NCBI GenBank assembly: GCA_023376005.1
Contig: CM042138.1
Location: 89,407,290-89,471,289, forward strand
Source of the DNA: Doryteuthis pealeii
Lineage: Eukaryota > Mollusca > Cephalopoda > Myopsida > Loliginidae
Length of the DNA stretch: 64,000 nt
Direction: 5' to 3'
Under the pieces are notes generated by a model. The model was not told the origin of the DNA. It did no database searches and saw only the letters and a list, made by a program, of their open reading frames with translations. Below, in pieces: positions 1-10,920 of the stretch. Every line of letters starts with the position of its first letter. Within the stretch, counting starts at the first letter, position 1. The position numbers were made by a program, and so were the translations under genes.

Positions 1-1240
1 TAAATATAGGCTACAAACAACTGATGAACTGAAAGATTTTGTCATAAAATCTGAGCAATACTAGAGGCAATGACTAGGTGAGCACTGCAGATCTTCAGGG
101 TGAGGCTTTTGGTTTATATAGCTTATGAGATCAAGCATTTAGATAATCTAATCTTTAAAACAAAGTAATAACAGTTGCATATGTTGTTTTCCCATATGGA
201 ATAAATGTGAGAACAATTCACAATGAAATGATAACAAGGATATTTTATTGCCTGAGCAAATTTAACAGAAGAGAATACAAAGAAGAGCTTATATATAGTT
301 GTATGAACAAAATGTCCTAATAGGAAATAGTTTTTTGTAGAGAAAGTCTTGAGGCTTATGAGTAAAGTGTAAAAACCTAATATATTAAGCATGTTCTTGT
401 GTGCCAAGTGACATGAGATTTCTGGGGACATAAAGCCCCTCTTGACCATAGACAGAAATCACAACTGGTGCATATTACCTCTGTTAAGGTGAGAGGATAA
501 AAAAGTTTTTGACTTTGTTGAAATACTGCTCACGATGCCACCAATCACCTACTGGCAGACATAGGAGGTAATTACCTCTTATATCCCTATTAGTCAAGAG
601 ATATAATCTCAACACTAGCAAAAAAAAAAGAATAGTTACTAGTAAAACCTGTAGATTTACCACAGTATTATTAATTTGATTATTGCAATGTTAGATATGT
701 TTACTTAAGAGCTATTCCAAATTAGTTCAATATGTAAAAAGTATAATATTCTTGATTTAACACTCCCTCACTCTTTTTCTTTCTTTCTTTCTTTCCTTAT
801 TTCATTATGTTTGATTGAAACATATTTAGAGTTATCACTTTCATCCGCTCACTCCCTCTCTCTATCTTTCCCCTAATCTATTTTTTCTTTCTTATTATAT
901 TTTTTTCCTAGTAGCATGTCCTCTTTCTTACCTTCCTTTATAATAAAAATGGAATGGTCCATTATTTAGCTGAGGTGACAACACTCATAAGAAATAAGTA
1001 TTCGTCGGATAAGCAAAACCAGATAATTAGGATTTACATTTTTGCATTTCATCTTAGATGATTTGGATGGTTTCATTTTTAACCAGAGGGTGTAGCAAGA
1101 TGTTAACAGTAGGGAAAAAAGCATTAATATATATAGGTATTGTTCTTTCTTATAATAAAATTGAATTTTGAATAGGATCAATGTTGCCTTTCTTATTTAA
1201 ATTCCAAACCTAAAATATTCTGCAAGTATCTCCATGATGT
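1..1240. other. AT-rich non-coding stretch, nothing recognised
   Basis: No exon-like or transposon-like sequence was recognised here. A short (TTTC)n tract lies near 778-798 and a pyrimidine-rich stretch near 840-925. The open frames in this stretch have no recognisable protein content. Confidence 0.5.
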
Positions 1241-1244
1241 ATGG

Positions 1245-1460
1245 ACTAACGTGCTAGTGTGTTTGAATTCCAGCTATGTTATTATGTTCACTTTCGACTA
1301 ATAGGAAAGTTATGAACCCCCTCATCCACTCAGCTATTGGTTTAATAGTACCACTACTGTTCTTATACAAGAATGGATTTGGCATTAAATAACCCTCAAA
1401 GGTTGATATGCTATTAAACAAAGAAACCAAAGGTTTGTTTTGACATGCAAACATCATCGG
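1245..1460 (+). repeat. SINE-like repeat, family C
   Basis: The sequence aligns with 8855-9090 and 27800-28045. Shared blocks include a tRNA B-box-like GTTTGAATTCC near the start and a 3' tail reading roughly GGCATTAAATAACCC, then a TTGATATG block, then AAACAAAGAAACC. The tRNA-derived origin is inferred from the B-box-like block; the three-copy similarity is seen directly. This copy lacks most of the head. Confidence 0.7.
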
Positions 1461-1673
1461 TTTATAAATCACTCATATGTTTATGTATCTTCATTTAAAT
1501 TTAGAAAATTTAATGTTCAGTCTTGATATTTTTTGGTTACATCTTGTGTTTATTAATGGTGAGACATGAGGCTTGAACACCAACATAAAATTGTCTTTGT
1601 TGAGTTGCTTTAGATCAGTAAACCATTAGTAAATACTATGTTTGATTACCCTTACATTACCATTACTCCCAGG

Positions 1674-2035
1674 TCATCATCAAGTTGTGCTGACAGCACT
1701 GATTCTCTCTTTCATGATCCATCCCTATCAAACATTATTCCTAGTAAATCCTCAGCATGGCATCCTGTATCCATACTCATCCGATGAATGTAAGTTTTTT
1801 TCTGGTCAACCCACACTGTCCATGTGTAGGTGTCCACAGGAGAATGCCACTTAGCAGTTCATTCTTACTTCTACAGTAGTGTCCAGCATGTCTTGTTCAT
1901 CTTAATTGGATGGTTTGGGTGATAGGAAGTAAGTGGCCGTACAGCTGCATTTTTTGTGGGCTGCTGCTTCCAAAATTTTTTCAAGACAGTGCACAGCATC
2001 CTTGTATAGTTCCTATAAAGCTTTAATATTAAAAA
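1674..2035 (-). mobile_element. RTE-like LINE, 3'-end fragment
   Basis: Read on the minus strand this matches the C-terminal and 3' end of the LINE at 24608-26590, including the stretch corresponding to the HAGHCWRSKDE region. It ends in ATC-rich sequence (CATCATCAAG), the 3' microsatellite side of the element. It is a dead 5'-truncated insertion, the usual product of incomplete target-primed reverse transcription. Confidence 0.75.
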
Positions 2036-2112
2036 CCTGAGTTGTCATGGAGATAGACTCTCATCAAAAGGCAGAGTCCCAAACATTGACATTAATAATC
2101 AGTATGTAAAAT

Positions 2113-2362
2113 CATTGTCAGGGTGGCCTAAAGTCGGTATCAGCCAATCAGCGAGGGAGTCTATCCCTTTTTCACTAGTGTTAGACCAAGGAGATTGTTT
2201 TTCAGCATCTGAGGTGGAGCGCCACACCTACCATCAGATCCTTACTTTACTGCACAAATCCCAGTGCTACTCATACGCTGAGTTGGCGAGGGCTGGTATC
2301 GAACTAGGAACCTTGTGGTTTCTTGCCGAACGCTCTACTGAAGAACATATTGTGAAACATTT
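2113..2362 (-). repeat. tRNA-derived SINE, family A
   Basis: It matches the complete family A copy at 33181-33440 on the opposite strand. The tail side (GGCCTAAAGTCGGTATCAGCC) lies at low coordinates and the tRNA-like B box (GGTATCGAACTAGGAACC) near 2296. The A-box end of the head is degraded after about 2340. The open frame across this element is only the SINE read through. Confidence 0.85.
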
Positions 2363-2499
2363 TTGAAAGAAAATCTCCCTCGTAGATATTCCAAAGTTTG
2401 AGCTAATGCTGCTTAAGAAAATATTGATGACAATTTAAAAAGAAAAAAAATTATTAATTAGAAATTAGTGAAATAGATCACTAATTAAGACTGAGCCTA

Positions 2500-2685
2500 T
2501 TCTAGTAGTGAACACCCCAAGCAGAGTTTGAATTTAGAGTTTTCCTTCTCCTAGATGGGTTGCCTAACCAAGGTTAAAGAGCCCAGTATGCTCTACTATT
2601 TTACCCATAGCTGGAGAGAGAATTGTTGGATTCATACCTTTCCCAATGGTATTAATACTGTGTGAACTGCAATTAATTATTTTAA
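2500..2685 (-). repeat. tRNA-derived SINE, family B, partial
   Basis: On the minus strand the sequence follows the family B body: CACATAG-type block, CCTTGGGAAAGGTATGAATC, AGCTATGGGTAAATAG, GGGCTCTTTAACCTTGG and AACTCTGAATTCAAAC. The best copies are at 26735-27010 and 27238-27530. The tRNA-like head is missing. Confidence 0.8.
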
Positions 2686-2749
2686 TTCTATGATTTTCTT
2701 TTTAAATTTGGAATATGACAAATATGATTTTTTTTTCTTTTCATTTCAG

Positions 2750-2830
2750 GAAGTTAGTAATAGAATCAAGGAATATAGTGTGCCCCCAAACTCACCTCAT
2801 TACAGAAAAAGAATCGTCTCTAAGTGGGAG
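2750..2830 (+). CDS. Candidate internal exon of an unrecognised host gene
   Basis: A pyrimidine-rich tract ending TTTCATTTCAG stops at 2749 and is followed by 81 bases open in frame. The donor is GTAAGTAATG at 2831, close to the eukaryotic consensus. The exon is phase 0 at both ends and encodes 27 residues starting EVSNRIKEYSVPP and ending RKRIVSKWE, a hydrophilic, basic stretch. Composition is less AT-biased than the flanks, and no repeat family in the window covers it. I do not recognise the protein. A second possible exon lies at 6001-6042. The rest of the gene would be outside the window or in exons too short to see. Confidence 0.55.
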
Positions 2831-3069
2831 GTAAGTAATGTTTTTAAATCTTTTTTACCATTTATTTTAGTACTGTTCAATTTCTATCGATATGCATTTA
2901 TCTTTTTGCAGTTTATTTAAAACTGATAAGAAAAATCTCTTATAAAATGTAAAAAAAAAAGAAATTTTAAAGAAAACAGCACCTTCAAGAAAAATGTATT
3001 TCTGCATAATTACATCTCAGATTATTTTATTTATATACCTACATGTTACTAAACTTTGCAAAATAAGTT

Positions 3070-3071
<2 letters not shown>

Positions 3072-3105
<34 letters not shown>
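3072..3105. repeat. (TA)n microsatellite
   Basis: A pure TA run lies directly against the left terminal inverted repeat of the mariner at 3106-3963. A second TA run sits at the other end of the element. Confidence 0.95.
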
Positions 3106-3106
<1 letters not shown>

Positions 3107-3955
3107 TCACACAGGGTGTTTGGGATAAATTTGACATATCTATATTTGGTTATTTTTCTCTGTCGGTTGGAGGTATTGACACACACTATGCATCATTTTA
3201 AAGCTGGGACCTTTCTTCATTCATATACGTGATGACAGATAAAATGGATGACTGGAACCCACCTGAATTATGGAAGAGAATAACTTGTATCCTGATGATC
3301 TGCGCTGGCCATCAAAATAAGGAGATTATTGTTGCTGCCCAATGCTCCCTGAACAATGTAAAAATAAACTGGAAAATTGCAATGGAGACTATGAGGCTGT
3401 GGCTAGAAGAAAGCAACATAACAGATGATCTTATTGTGTTTGTACAGCAGAATTCCTCAAAAATTGCAGAAAAAAGTGTTGGAGGACCCTCAGATAACTA
3501 CGTGGAGTTGCTAAATATTGTAGTCAAGCCCTGGATAACAAGGGGTAGCCAATGGTAGGCCATATGTATGGCAGCAGGATTCGTCCCCCTGCCACACCTC
3601 TGGGAAAAGTCAAAAATGGTTGTTGGCAAATTTTTACAACTACACCAGTCCCAATGTTTGGCCTCCAAACTCCCCAGATCTTAACCCCATGGATTAATAT
3701 ATATGGGGCACCATATATAAAGACACCAATTGCAGTGTCAGTACTACAAAAGCCCAGTTAATCGACAGAATTAAAGTAGTTTTCTTCCCAGAGAAACTGT
3801 AACATCAGCTTGCTCCAGGTTCCCGGAGCAGAATTGAAGCTGTGATTGACGCTAATGGCGGTTATTTTGAGTGAAACTTGTTGACAGTAGTGTACTTTCC
3901 ATGCCTGTATAATTTCTTTTTCTCTATGAAACTGTCAAATTTATCCCGAACACCT

Positions 3956-3963
<8 letters not shown>
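3106..3963 (+). mobile_element. Internally deleted mariner/Tc1-type transposon
   Basis: Terminal inverted repeats of 29 bp lie at 3108-3136 and 3933-3961, differing at two positions; the shared core is GGGATAAATTTGACA. The element sits between two (TA)n tracts, as expected for a family that targets TA. At about 0.86 kb it is shorter than the roughly 1.3 kb of an intact mariner, so it is a deletion derivative. Confidence 0.9.
3229..3875 (+). pseudogene. Mariner transposase remnant
   Basis: The first open frame (3229-3558) begins MTDKMDDWNPPE and contains AGHQNKEIIVAAQCSLNNVK, fitting the N-terminal helix-turn-helix region. After a frameshift, another frame gives the mariner catalytic neighbourhood VWPPNSPDLNP near 3660 and a C-terminal tail IEAVIDANG ending at a TGA near 3873. 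The central part, including the first catalytic aspartate block, is deleted. It cannot encode an active transposase. Confidence 0.85.

Positions 3964-4003
<40 letters not shown>
3958..4003. repeat. Compound (TG)n(TA)n microsatellite
   Basis: A TG run is followed by a TA run directly after the right end of the mariner. Confidence 0.95.
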
Positions 4004-4006
<3 letters not shown>

Positions 4007-6000
4007 ATGAAAGTAGTTTAAAACATCGCTAAATATAGTGCTTTCGATCTCACTGAAAAATAGTTTAAGATTTTTGTAGATAATTAAATAGTTTAATTAC
4101 ACCCAAAAAAATGAAAAAATTGAGTTTTGTATTAAATTTTACAGGTAATGAAGGTGGTTTAATAAAAAAAGAATTCAATTTAAAGGTAAATAGTTTGAGT
4201 TTTTATTAAATCTCACTGTGACATTTGGATTTTTTCTAACTAATTGTGTATTAAAAAATTTATTGTGTTTTACAAAATTGAAATGAACACTTTGTGCAAA
4301 ATTTCGATTATGTTACCATTTGTGTTTGATTATTTTTAAAGAAATAAAATGTGATTAAAAGAAATTGAGTGAAATTATCATATATATTAAAGGTACAAAT
4401 TTGAATTTCAGGTTAATTTTATAATGTTTTGTTTCATGGAATTTTCTCACCAGAAAGGATCAGATCAGACTAATTCTTTTTGCATTACATTCACTCACAA
4501 TAATTTAATAGAACAAATAATCTAATGTAAATAATATATCAGTCATCCACAGACACCATGTCTTAACGTTTACATCTCATCAGTGTGGCTAGACTTAACT
4601 ACTTCTAGCCGAGAGCAAAACCTGTCTGACTTTTCAGCAGCCCAGCATCTTCCCCCTTGTCTGGCTGTAGCTGTCAGTAAGAGGCAACATTTTGACTGGT
4701 AAATATGTACATTGGTAGATGTATGTTACAATCACCAAGAGAACTCTAGTTTGTAAACAACAGACGAGTAATGCTTTATGCTAAACTGGTGAAAGTTTGT
4801 TAAAGTTGCCTCTTGAGAGCTCTACCGGGTTCTGGGAGCATATACATATATAAAATACTTTATATATTCATATTTATTCTTTTATCTTTTGGTTTTAAAA
4901 ATGATCCTTTCAAATTAGGTTTTGACAGTAGTATTTTTCCCTCCATTTTAAAGGCTGTTTATGTAACTTTGAATTAAAAAGAAAAAACAAAAACAATGAT
5001 AACATTTTTGATAATTAAATACGTACCCTATTGAAACACTTTGTGGTGAAGTTTGTAAATTTTAAAACTTTCTTTACCTTAAACTTTCTTCTTTCAACTA
5101 TTTAAAATGTAATACAATTTTTTTCTTTTTGATTTTTTGCATTAGTTACTTGTTTTTTAAAAAATGTTTTAATTTTTACATAAACTATAAAAGTTTGTTT
5201 TATTTACATTATATTGTTGCTTAATTATGGTCACACAAAAAATGAGAAAATGAATTCTCTTCATATTCATCCCCTTGTAATAATTAAAAACATTCAAATA
5301 AATAAACATTTAATTTATTAAAATCCAAAACAAAATCTATCAATTTTTTTTTCAGAACAAATTTACATTTGTGTGACATCACCACACATTTTAAAAAGGG
5401 ATATAAACTTCTTATTTGTACCATATAAACAATACTAGTCACTTACTGACAATGCATTCGTTATTTCCTGTTTGGTACCTGTTGTTCAAAACTCAAGTTC
5501 AAGTGTTAGTTGGACACATGGAAGTATTCCAAATGATAGCAATTCATGTTTCCAACAAAATTTTTCTGTATATTTGCTTCTCTTGTTGATTGCTTAAATT
5601 GTAGGCTTTTTGCCCGTGGCATTGGTCACTGCTGAAGAGAGTGAGTTATGATTACATAAGGATTTTTATTGCCCAAAGGTAGGCCTCTGTCCCTTCTTTT
5701 CTTAACCGACATGGGATAATGCCAATATACTCTGACCCCCAATAGCCATCTTTTGGCATCAAGATGAAATTTGCTTTTCACTTTAGGAAGAACACCATTT
5801 CTTTTTGAAAGAAATTTATTCAGGGTAGAAATTTCACAGAGGTAAGATATCCAAAAGTGGGTGCATGCCCAGGGAACAGTATCAATAGTATGAGAAACAT
5901 GAAATTTTAAGAAATTGCCAAGAAATTTCTGTGACTGTACTCAAGCCAACTTTTAGTGAGTTTATTTTTGTTTCCTTTCGGCTGGCTTGATCAGTTTCAG
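4004..6000. other. Non-coding stretch with a GC-richer patch at 4440-4850
   Basis: Mostly AT-rich sequence with no recognised family. The part at about 4440-4850 is less AT-rich and non-repetitive at the scale of this window (contains CTTCTAGCCGAGAGC and CTCTACCGGGTTCTGG). It may be a conserved non-coding element or an unrecognised repeat. Confidence 0.4.
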
Positions 6001-6042
6001 CAACAAGTTATAAGCAATATGTTGAGCTCTTTTAAAAAGAAG
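6001..6042 (+). CDS. Possible small exon of the same host gene
   Basis: A pyrimidine-rich tract (TTTTTGTTTCC, then GATCAGTTTCAG) ends at 6000. It is followed by 42 open bases and a GTAAAT donor at 6043. The exon would encode 14 residues (QQVISNMLSSFKKK) in phase 0-0, compatible with joining to the exon at 2750-2830. Exons this short arise easily by chance, so this is a weak call that rests on the splice signals and matching phase. Confidence 0.3.
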
Positions 6043-7250
6043 GTAAATATTTAATAGGGAAAAATAATCTGCACTTTCTGGCTATTAAGGAAAAGTTCAA
6101 GAGAAAAATGAAGAGAAATTATATTATGTTGAAGTTTATTGATTGATGTATAGGATTGATTGAAGATCATAACCAAAACAAAAATCCCAAGAATCCAATT
6201 TTTAGCATAGATATTGCCTTAACCTTTGATTCCAACATAAACCATGGAAGTTGTCTTCTGAGGTCACCGTAGGTCACCTAATGACAAAATATGCCATTTC
6301 TGAGACATTTGGTGTTTGTTATAAAGAAAGATTTTAAATTTCTCATACATAGTTTGTTAGATGTTATTTTTTCTTATCAATATTTTTTTCTTTTAATTGT
6401 ACTCTCCAACCTTTTACAAGTAGTGTTAGATTTATCCAAGGTTTATTTATGCAGCTAGTCTCCAATGTCTATTAGAATTTGCATATTTGTATTCAAATGT
6501 TAATGAACCGTTGACACCACTTTTCCAACAGAAAGTCACAACATACACCACTAAAACATAAATGAAAATAATATTGATGAAAGAATATTATTTTTTTATT
6601 TTTTTTTTGTAATTAGACTTGAAAAGAAAAAAATGAAGGACTCTACTTATTTGTCAAAGATCAAATAACAAAAAATATTTTATTCAAAGATAAAATCAGA
6701 AAGTAATCAGAATTTTTCTTCATGTTTAAAACTAATTTGTTGTGTATTTCTCATCTTCTTACTTCCATATCAATAGAATCTTGCTAAAAGTTTTATCAAA
6801 ATTATTTCATTAAAACATTTTGTTTCTTAAAATTGCTCATACTAAGGGGAAAATACATATCTGCTAATTGATAAGAGAAAAATCAGGAAAATTTGGTAAA
6901 TTATTCCTGTCAACATTTTTTTAAAATCTGGTCAGTGGGTTAGCATGACTAGAAAAATCAAATAAATATAGAAATAGATACTGGGTAAATTTTAATATAT
7001 TGGTAGAAATGATATTTTTGGTTTTATTTTTCAAGATTCAAGCAACTTATTTTCTTTGTTTAAAACTAGACAGTTGTACCAATCAAAATTTATTATCTAA
7101 TATTTTGAAAGCATTTTAATTGTTATATACAAAGAACACTTCAAAAGTAATTTAGTAATACTACAAAAGATGCAAGAAGCACAATACAAAGCACTTTTCT
7201 TCCACACTGATTGATTATATATTTTCATAATTAAGAAACATTATACTCAC
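6043..7250. other. AT-rich non-coding stretch, nothing recognised
   Basis: Poly-T and poly-A runs with no open frame or repeat match that I can support. Confidence 0.5.
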
Positions 7251-7257
7251 CAGGTCA

Positions 7258-7392
7258 CCAAATATTAAAATACACCTGCTGCATCCCTTGCAAAGGGGTA
7301 AGACCCCCCCACACACACACACCAAAAAAAGTGCCCTTGGTATGGCAATAAACTGTATTTAGTGGTGAGGTGCAATTTTCATAGGTTTAGGG
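7258..7392 (+). repeat. Family D repeat, left part, interrupted
   Basis: This matches the start of the family D repeat: GCAAAGGGGTAAGAC, then GGTATGGCAATAAACTG and TAGTGGTGAGG. The repeat continues after the inserted element, at 7813 (AGTGTGCAGTCATCC). The left part ends with TTTAGGG, which is also the first sequence after the insertion. Confidence 0.75.
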
Positions 7393-7812
7393 GGTTAAAT
7401 CAAACTTAATGGACCTAAATTCCACCATCGTTTGTCACCCTGCCAAAAGAAAGAAAAAAAACAAAAATCAGGGATTTAACCAAATTTAATGAAATTTAAA
7501 ATGATGATATATTAATGAATAAAAGATATAATGCACCAGTTATTTTATTTAAAAACTTTTACATTTTTTCAGGTCAGTTGACTTGAACCACATATCTTTG
7601 AGGCATAACACAGATTCTCAAAGATTCATAGTATAAAGTTTACTGACCTGAAAAAATGTAAAATTTTTTAAATGAAATAACTGGTGCATTATATCTTTTA
7701 TTCATTAATATATCAACACTGAAAATTTCATTAATTTTCTGATTTTTTTTTTTATTTTTTGCAGGGTGACATACGATAGTGGAATTTAGGTCCATTAAGT
7801 TTGATTTAGCCA
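7393..7812. mobile_element. Foldback element with ~190-bp inverted arms
   Basis: The left arm (7393-7578) and right arm (about 7641-7812) are inverted copies. Both contain the blocks AAACTTAATGGACCTAAATT, AAAAGATATAATGCACCAG and TTTTTTCAGGTCAGT, separated by about 60 bases of unique centre. The 7-bp sequence TTTAGGG flanks both ends (7386-7392 and 7813-7819) and occurs about once in uninterrupted family D copies, so it is best read as a target-site duplication. There is no coding capacity. The superfamily is unassigned. Confidence 0.8.
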
Positions 7813-7960
7813 TTTAGGGAGTGTGCAGTCATCCTTTCATTGCTATTATTTCTGGGTACACTCATAATTAAATAGATCTTTTTGAAAATGATTCATATTA
7901 GATAGGAATACTTGAAACCATATAACTGTACAAACTGATGATTATTATTAAATAGTAATA
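7813..7960 (+). repeat. Family D repeat, right part
   Basis: Continuation of the family D repeat after the foldback insertion. The blocks GGGAGTGTGCAGTCATCC and CATTGCTATTATTTCTGGGT correspond to the GGAGAGTGTGG and CATTATTCCCAGGT blocks of other copies. Confidence 0.65.
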
Positions 7961-8089
7961 GTTACTTAAAACTATATAATTATGTATAAATCATGAGTAT
8001 TAATAATAGATACTTGAAGTTATAATTGTTTAAAAATATTAACTTTGTCATTAAATAGTTTAACAATGATTAACATACTGCCATCAAGG

Positions 8090-8570
8090 TGTACCAACAG
8101 CATAGATTCTATTGACTATCTTACCATCTGTCCCAATTAGTCACCAGTCTTGGCAAGTCCTCCCAATGGCATCGAGTATCCATGTAGAACTCATAAATGC
8201 AAGTTTTTGCTTGTCAGACTACACTAGTATGGTCATGTGTAGGAGTCCATAGAACACAATTTATGAGTTTATCCTTACTTTGCCAGCAGTGCCCAGCACG
8301 TCTTACTTGGATGGTTTGTAAGATGAGAGGTAAGTGTCTGTACAGCTGCTATTTTGTAGAATGCTGCTTCCAAGATTTGTTCAAAACAGCATGCAGCATC
8401 CTTATATAGTTCTCATCTAGCTTTTGTTCCAGGCATTTTGTTAGAGTCCAATTGGTGCAACCATACAGTAGCACTAACATGCAAAGATCTTGGAAGAATT
8501 CCTGTTTTATCAGAGAAATCAGATTCCCATATAATTGTTGACCTACCAATAGCACTCCATACCTTACCTA
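8090..8570 (-). mobile_element. RTE-like LINE, 3' fragment with C-terminal coding remnant
   Basis: The minus-strand open frame at 8349-8555 contains LVLLYGCTNWTLTKCLEQKL and, later, LHAVLNKSWKQH. This is the same C-terminal region seen at 24625-24957, 59014-59400 and 60061-60243. Further 3' the frame is broken. It is a truncated, dead insertion. Confidence 0.85.
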
Positions 8571-8854
8571 TGCTTATATCTTACTGAAATGTCTTCCAGA
8601 ATTTAAGTTCTTATTTTCATCACTAGAAATTATCCCACCATTTTACCAATGAGATATTCATATACAACAAATTGTGTGTAGGGATAGGATGGGGGTGTCA
8701 GCTTTAGAACAACTTTTAAAATATTTAGTAACAAGGAACAGAAAACATTTTGTCTGTTAGGATCCATTATTATTTTGTGACCTTGCCGTTATGTTAAATT
8801 TATTATAAGGTTTACATTGTTGATGCAGTACATTCAGAATATAAAGGGAGAATC

Positions 8855-9090
8855 CCCTTGACCCAGTGGTAAATGTACTGAACTGTGACATCATAGTAAA
8901 TGAATTCAAACTCTAATCACATTATTGCATTCACTTTCAGACTTAAAACCTTGGGAAAAGTATGAACTCATTCACTCCCCCAGCTATGGGTTAAATAGTA
9001 ACACTACTGTTCTTCTACAAGGATTACTTTAGCATTAAATAACACACAAATATTGATATGTGATTAACAAAAGAAACTAAAACATAACCA
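8855..9090 (+). repeat. SINE-like repeat, family C
   Basis: Fuller copy: head ACCCAGTGGTAAATGTACTG, then CTGTGACATCATAG, the body with CTATGGGTTAAATAG, and the tail TTAGCATTAAATAAC followed by AACAAAAGAAAC. The head resembles a tRNA-type A-box region, with a B-box-like GAATTCAAACTC downstream. Confidence 0.75.
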
Positions 9091-9750
9091 GAATATACAA
9101 TGCCAAGTTTTAGCATTCTTCTTGTAAGTGGGGCCTTGTCAGCTGATGTCCATATTTGACCTTATCTAAATGATAACATTCTTTGTATTGGTTGGATTCT
9201 TTTCAGACCTGCTTATCATGCAAAGTGGATACAAGAGGAATAAATATTTCAATGAACATAGCACATGATTAGCATCTCTAGACAAGTTATTTGTAACATT
9301 TAACATAAAAAGCTGAATAATCTAACTTTAGGTCAGATGAACCCTAAAGAAAATAACTCGGTTTTGGTTGTAACTCACAACTTATTGGGTAATAGGAGGT
9401 TAAATCTGTATGTGTTAGGCTATTTATGGGGCTTCTTTAGCTTTTTAGTATAATTATTGTTGAAATGTGTTAATCAGAACAATCAGATCAAAGGTCTGTT
9501 GTATTTTATTTGATATATAAGGTTGACTGCTATTGTTTCATTGTGAAAATGGTTGTGAGGTCAGATGTTAGATTGGTTCTACATTGTAATTCATTACAAA
9601 TGAGAATCAAGTTCTTATACAACACCTGTCAAGTTTATCACTGCAGTTATTTCATTGCAACTCTTGATGCCATTTATCTTGAACTATTAAAAAAAGGTGC
9701 AAATCACTTACTAGATATCTGAATAATATGAAAAATGGAATTGACAAGCT
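9091..9750. other. Non-coding stretch, nothing recognised
   Basis: There is an open frame at 9510-9722 but it has no recognisable protein features and no splice-site support. Confidence 0.5.
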
Positions 9751-9754
9751 GGGT

Positions 9755-9850
9755 TTGAAATTTGGGCTTTTTGCATTGGCTTTGAATTAATGCTCTTAGG
9801 AAAAGTCTGGATCCATATCTTCTCTTTTAGACTATGGATAGAAGAGTAGA
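9755..9850 (+). repeat. Family B SINE, short remnant
   Basis: The blocks GCTTTTTGCATTGGC and CTTAGGAAAAGTCTGGATCC match the degraded middle of family B (TTTGCATTTCAC, CTTGGGAAAGGTATGAATCC). Confidence 0.5.
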
Positions 9851-9949
9851 ACAAACTCGGCTCTCCAGCTTTGGTGATCAACCAGTAGGAGCTAGAGTCC
9901 CAAAAGCAGTCCAATGTACTTCCATTTTGTTTTTGGCTAATTCCGTGAT

Positions 9950-10210
9950 GTATTGGCCTTCACCCGGCCCTCGGGTTGGGGGTTCAGTGTGCTTCAGCCT
10001 CTGGACTGGTAAAGTAATTAACAGCATTAATCCCAGGGGGCTATCCTCCCAGGCAACACCTGCCTCCTTGATTTAAAGGGGCAGGGCTGGGTTTATCGCC
10101 CAGTGTCTAAGGCGCTCCACTTGAGGTGGAATGCAGATGAGGTCAACACATTTTTTGCACCTACCATTCCATGAGCTATGGCTCGTGAGTGGCCCCACAT
10201 TAAAAAGACC
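9950..10210 (-). repeat. Family E repeat, single copy
   Basis: It is the inverted match of the tandem array at 62835-63560 (shared CAATAAACCCAGCCCTGCC, AAATCAAGG and GGGATCAATG blocks, read on the minus strand). The plus-strand part TCTAAGGCGCTCCACTTGAGG resembles the A-box to anticodon region of a leucine-type tRNA, so a tRNA-derived origin is possible. Confidence 0.75.
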
Positions 10211-10284
10211 TTAAGTGTAAGGAATTAATGCTGTATAAGCAACTGCCTTCTTCCATAGAACCATAACCAGGTCTGTTTTGTGGG

Positions 10285-10555
10285 ATGCGTGCTTAGCATA
10301 ATGGTTATTAAATAATAGGAAATGGAATTGAATTCCAAACCTCAATGAAGTGTTTGCATATTTCACTTCATGCTAATGCCCATAGGAAAGGTATGAATCT
10401 CTTCTCATCTCTGCTATGAGTAAATAATAGGGCCAACTGGGCTCTTTTTGCCTTGATATGGCAACCAAGTTTACACGGCATAAAAATTGATCTTATGTCA
10501 AATCTTGTCCTTGGTGGAGTGGTTGGGAAATACATATCCAGTTCTGCTTCCAAAT
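10285..10555 (+). repeat. tRNA-derived SINE, family B
   Basis: The head reads GCTTAGCATAATGGTTATTA followed by a B-box-like GAATTCCAAACC. The body matches family B through TTTGCATATTTCACTTC, CATAGGAAAGGTATGAATC and GGGCTCTTTTTGCCTTG. The tail ends near the GGTGGAGTGGTTGGG block. Confidence 0.8.
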
Positions 10556-10754
10556 TCAGAAATGTATCTATAATCTTTTAAAAAGTAATGAATATTTCTA
10601 TTTATTTTGTCCTGTTCACTTACCTTTGAAGAACTAAATGAAGTTTAAATAAAAGAATATGATTTTACCTACATTTTAAACTTATTTTTGCTTTAAAAAA
10701 AGAAGAAAAAAAAGAAAAAATCCTATGAATATTTTTTCCACTTTTAAAATATAT

Positions 10755-10920
10755 TTGAGGATGATCTGAAAGTAACGTCTCCAATTTATTTCTATGGAAA
10801 CTACAACAGATATAGAGAGCACAATGATACTGGTGAATAAAACTATTTTTCCACATAATCATCATTATTGGTTATGCATTTCCACCAGTGATGAACATGG
10901 GACTGCTTGTCCCAATTTAA
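10755..10920 (-). pseudogene. Mariner-type 3' end with transposase C-terminal remnant
   Basis: The terminal sequence GAGGATGATCTGAAAGTAAC followed by TCTCCAATTTATTTC resembles the ends at 17748 and 45683-45830. On the minus strand the coding remnant reads WWKCITNN, then DDYVEK, close to the KCI...GDYVEK ending typical of mariner transposases. The other end of the element is not visible. Confidence 0.65.

Noticed and set aside
123..449. 108-codon minus-strand frame
   Set aside because: Lysine-, isoleucine- and phenylalanine-rich chance frame in AT-rich DNA; no motif, no splice signals.
2115..2366. 83-codon open frame
   Set aside because: It is wholly inside an inverted family A SINE.
9834..10076. 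80-codon open frame
   Set aside because: It runs from a family B remnant into the family E repeat; no protein features.
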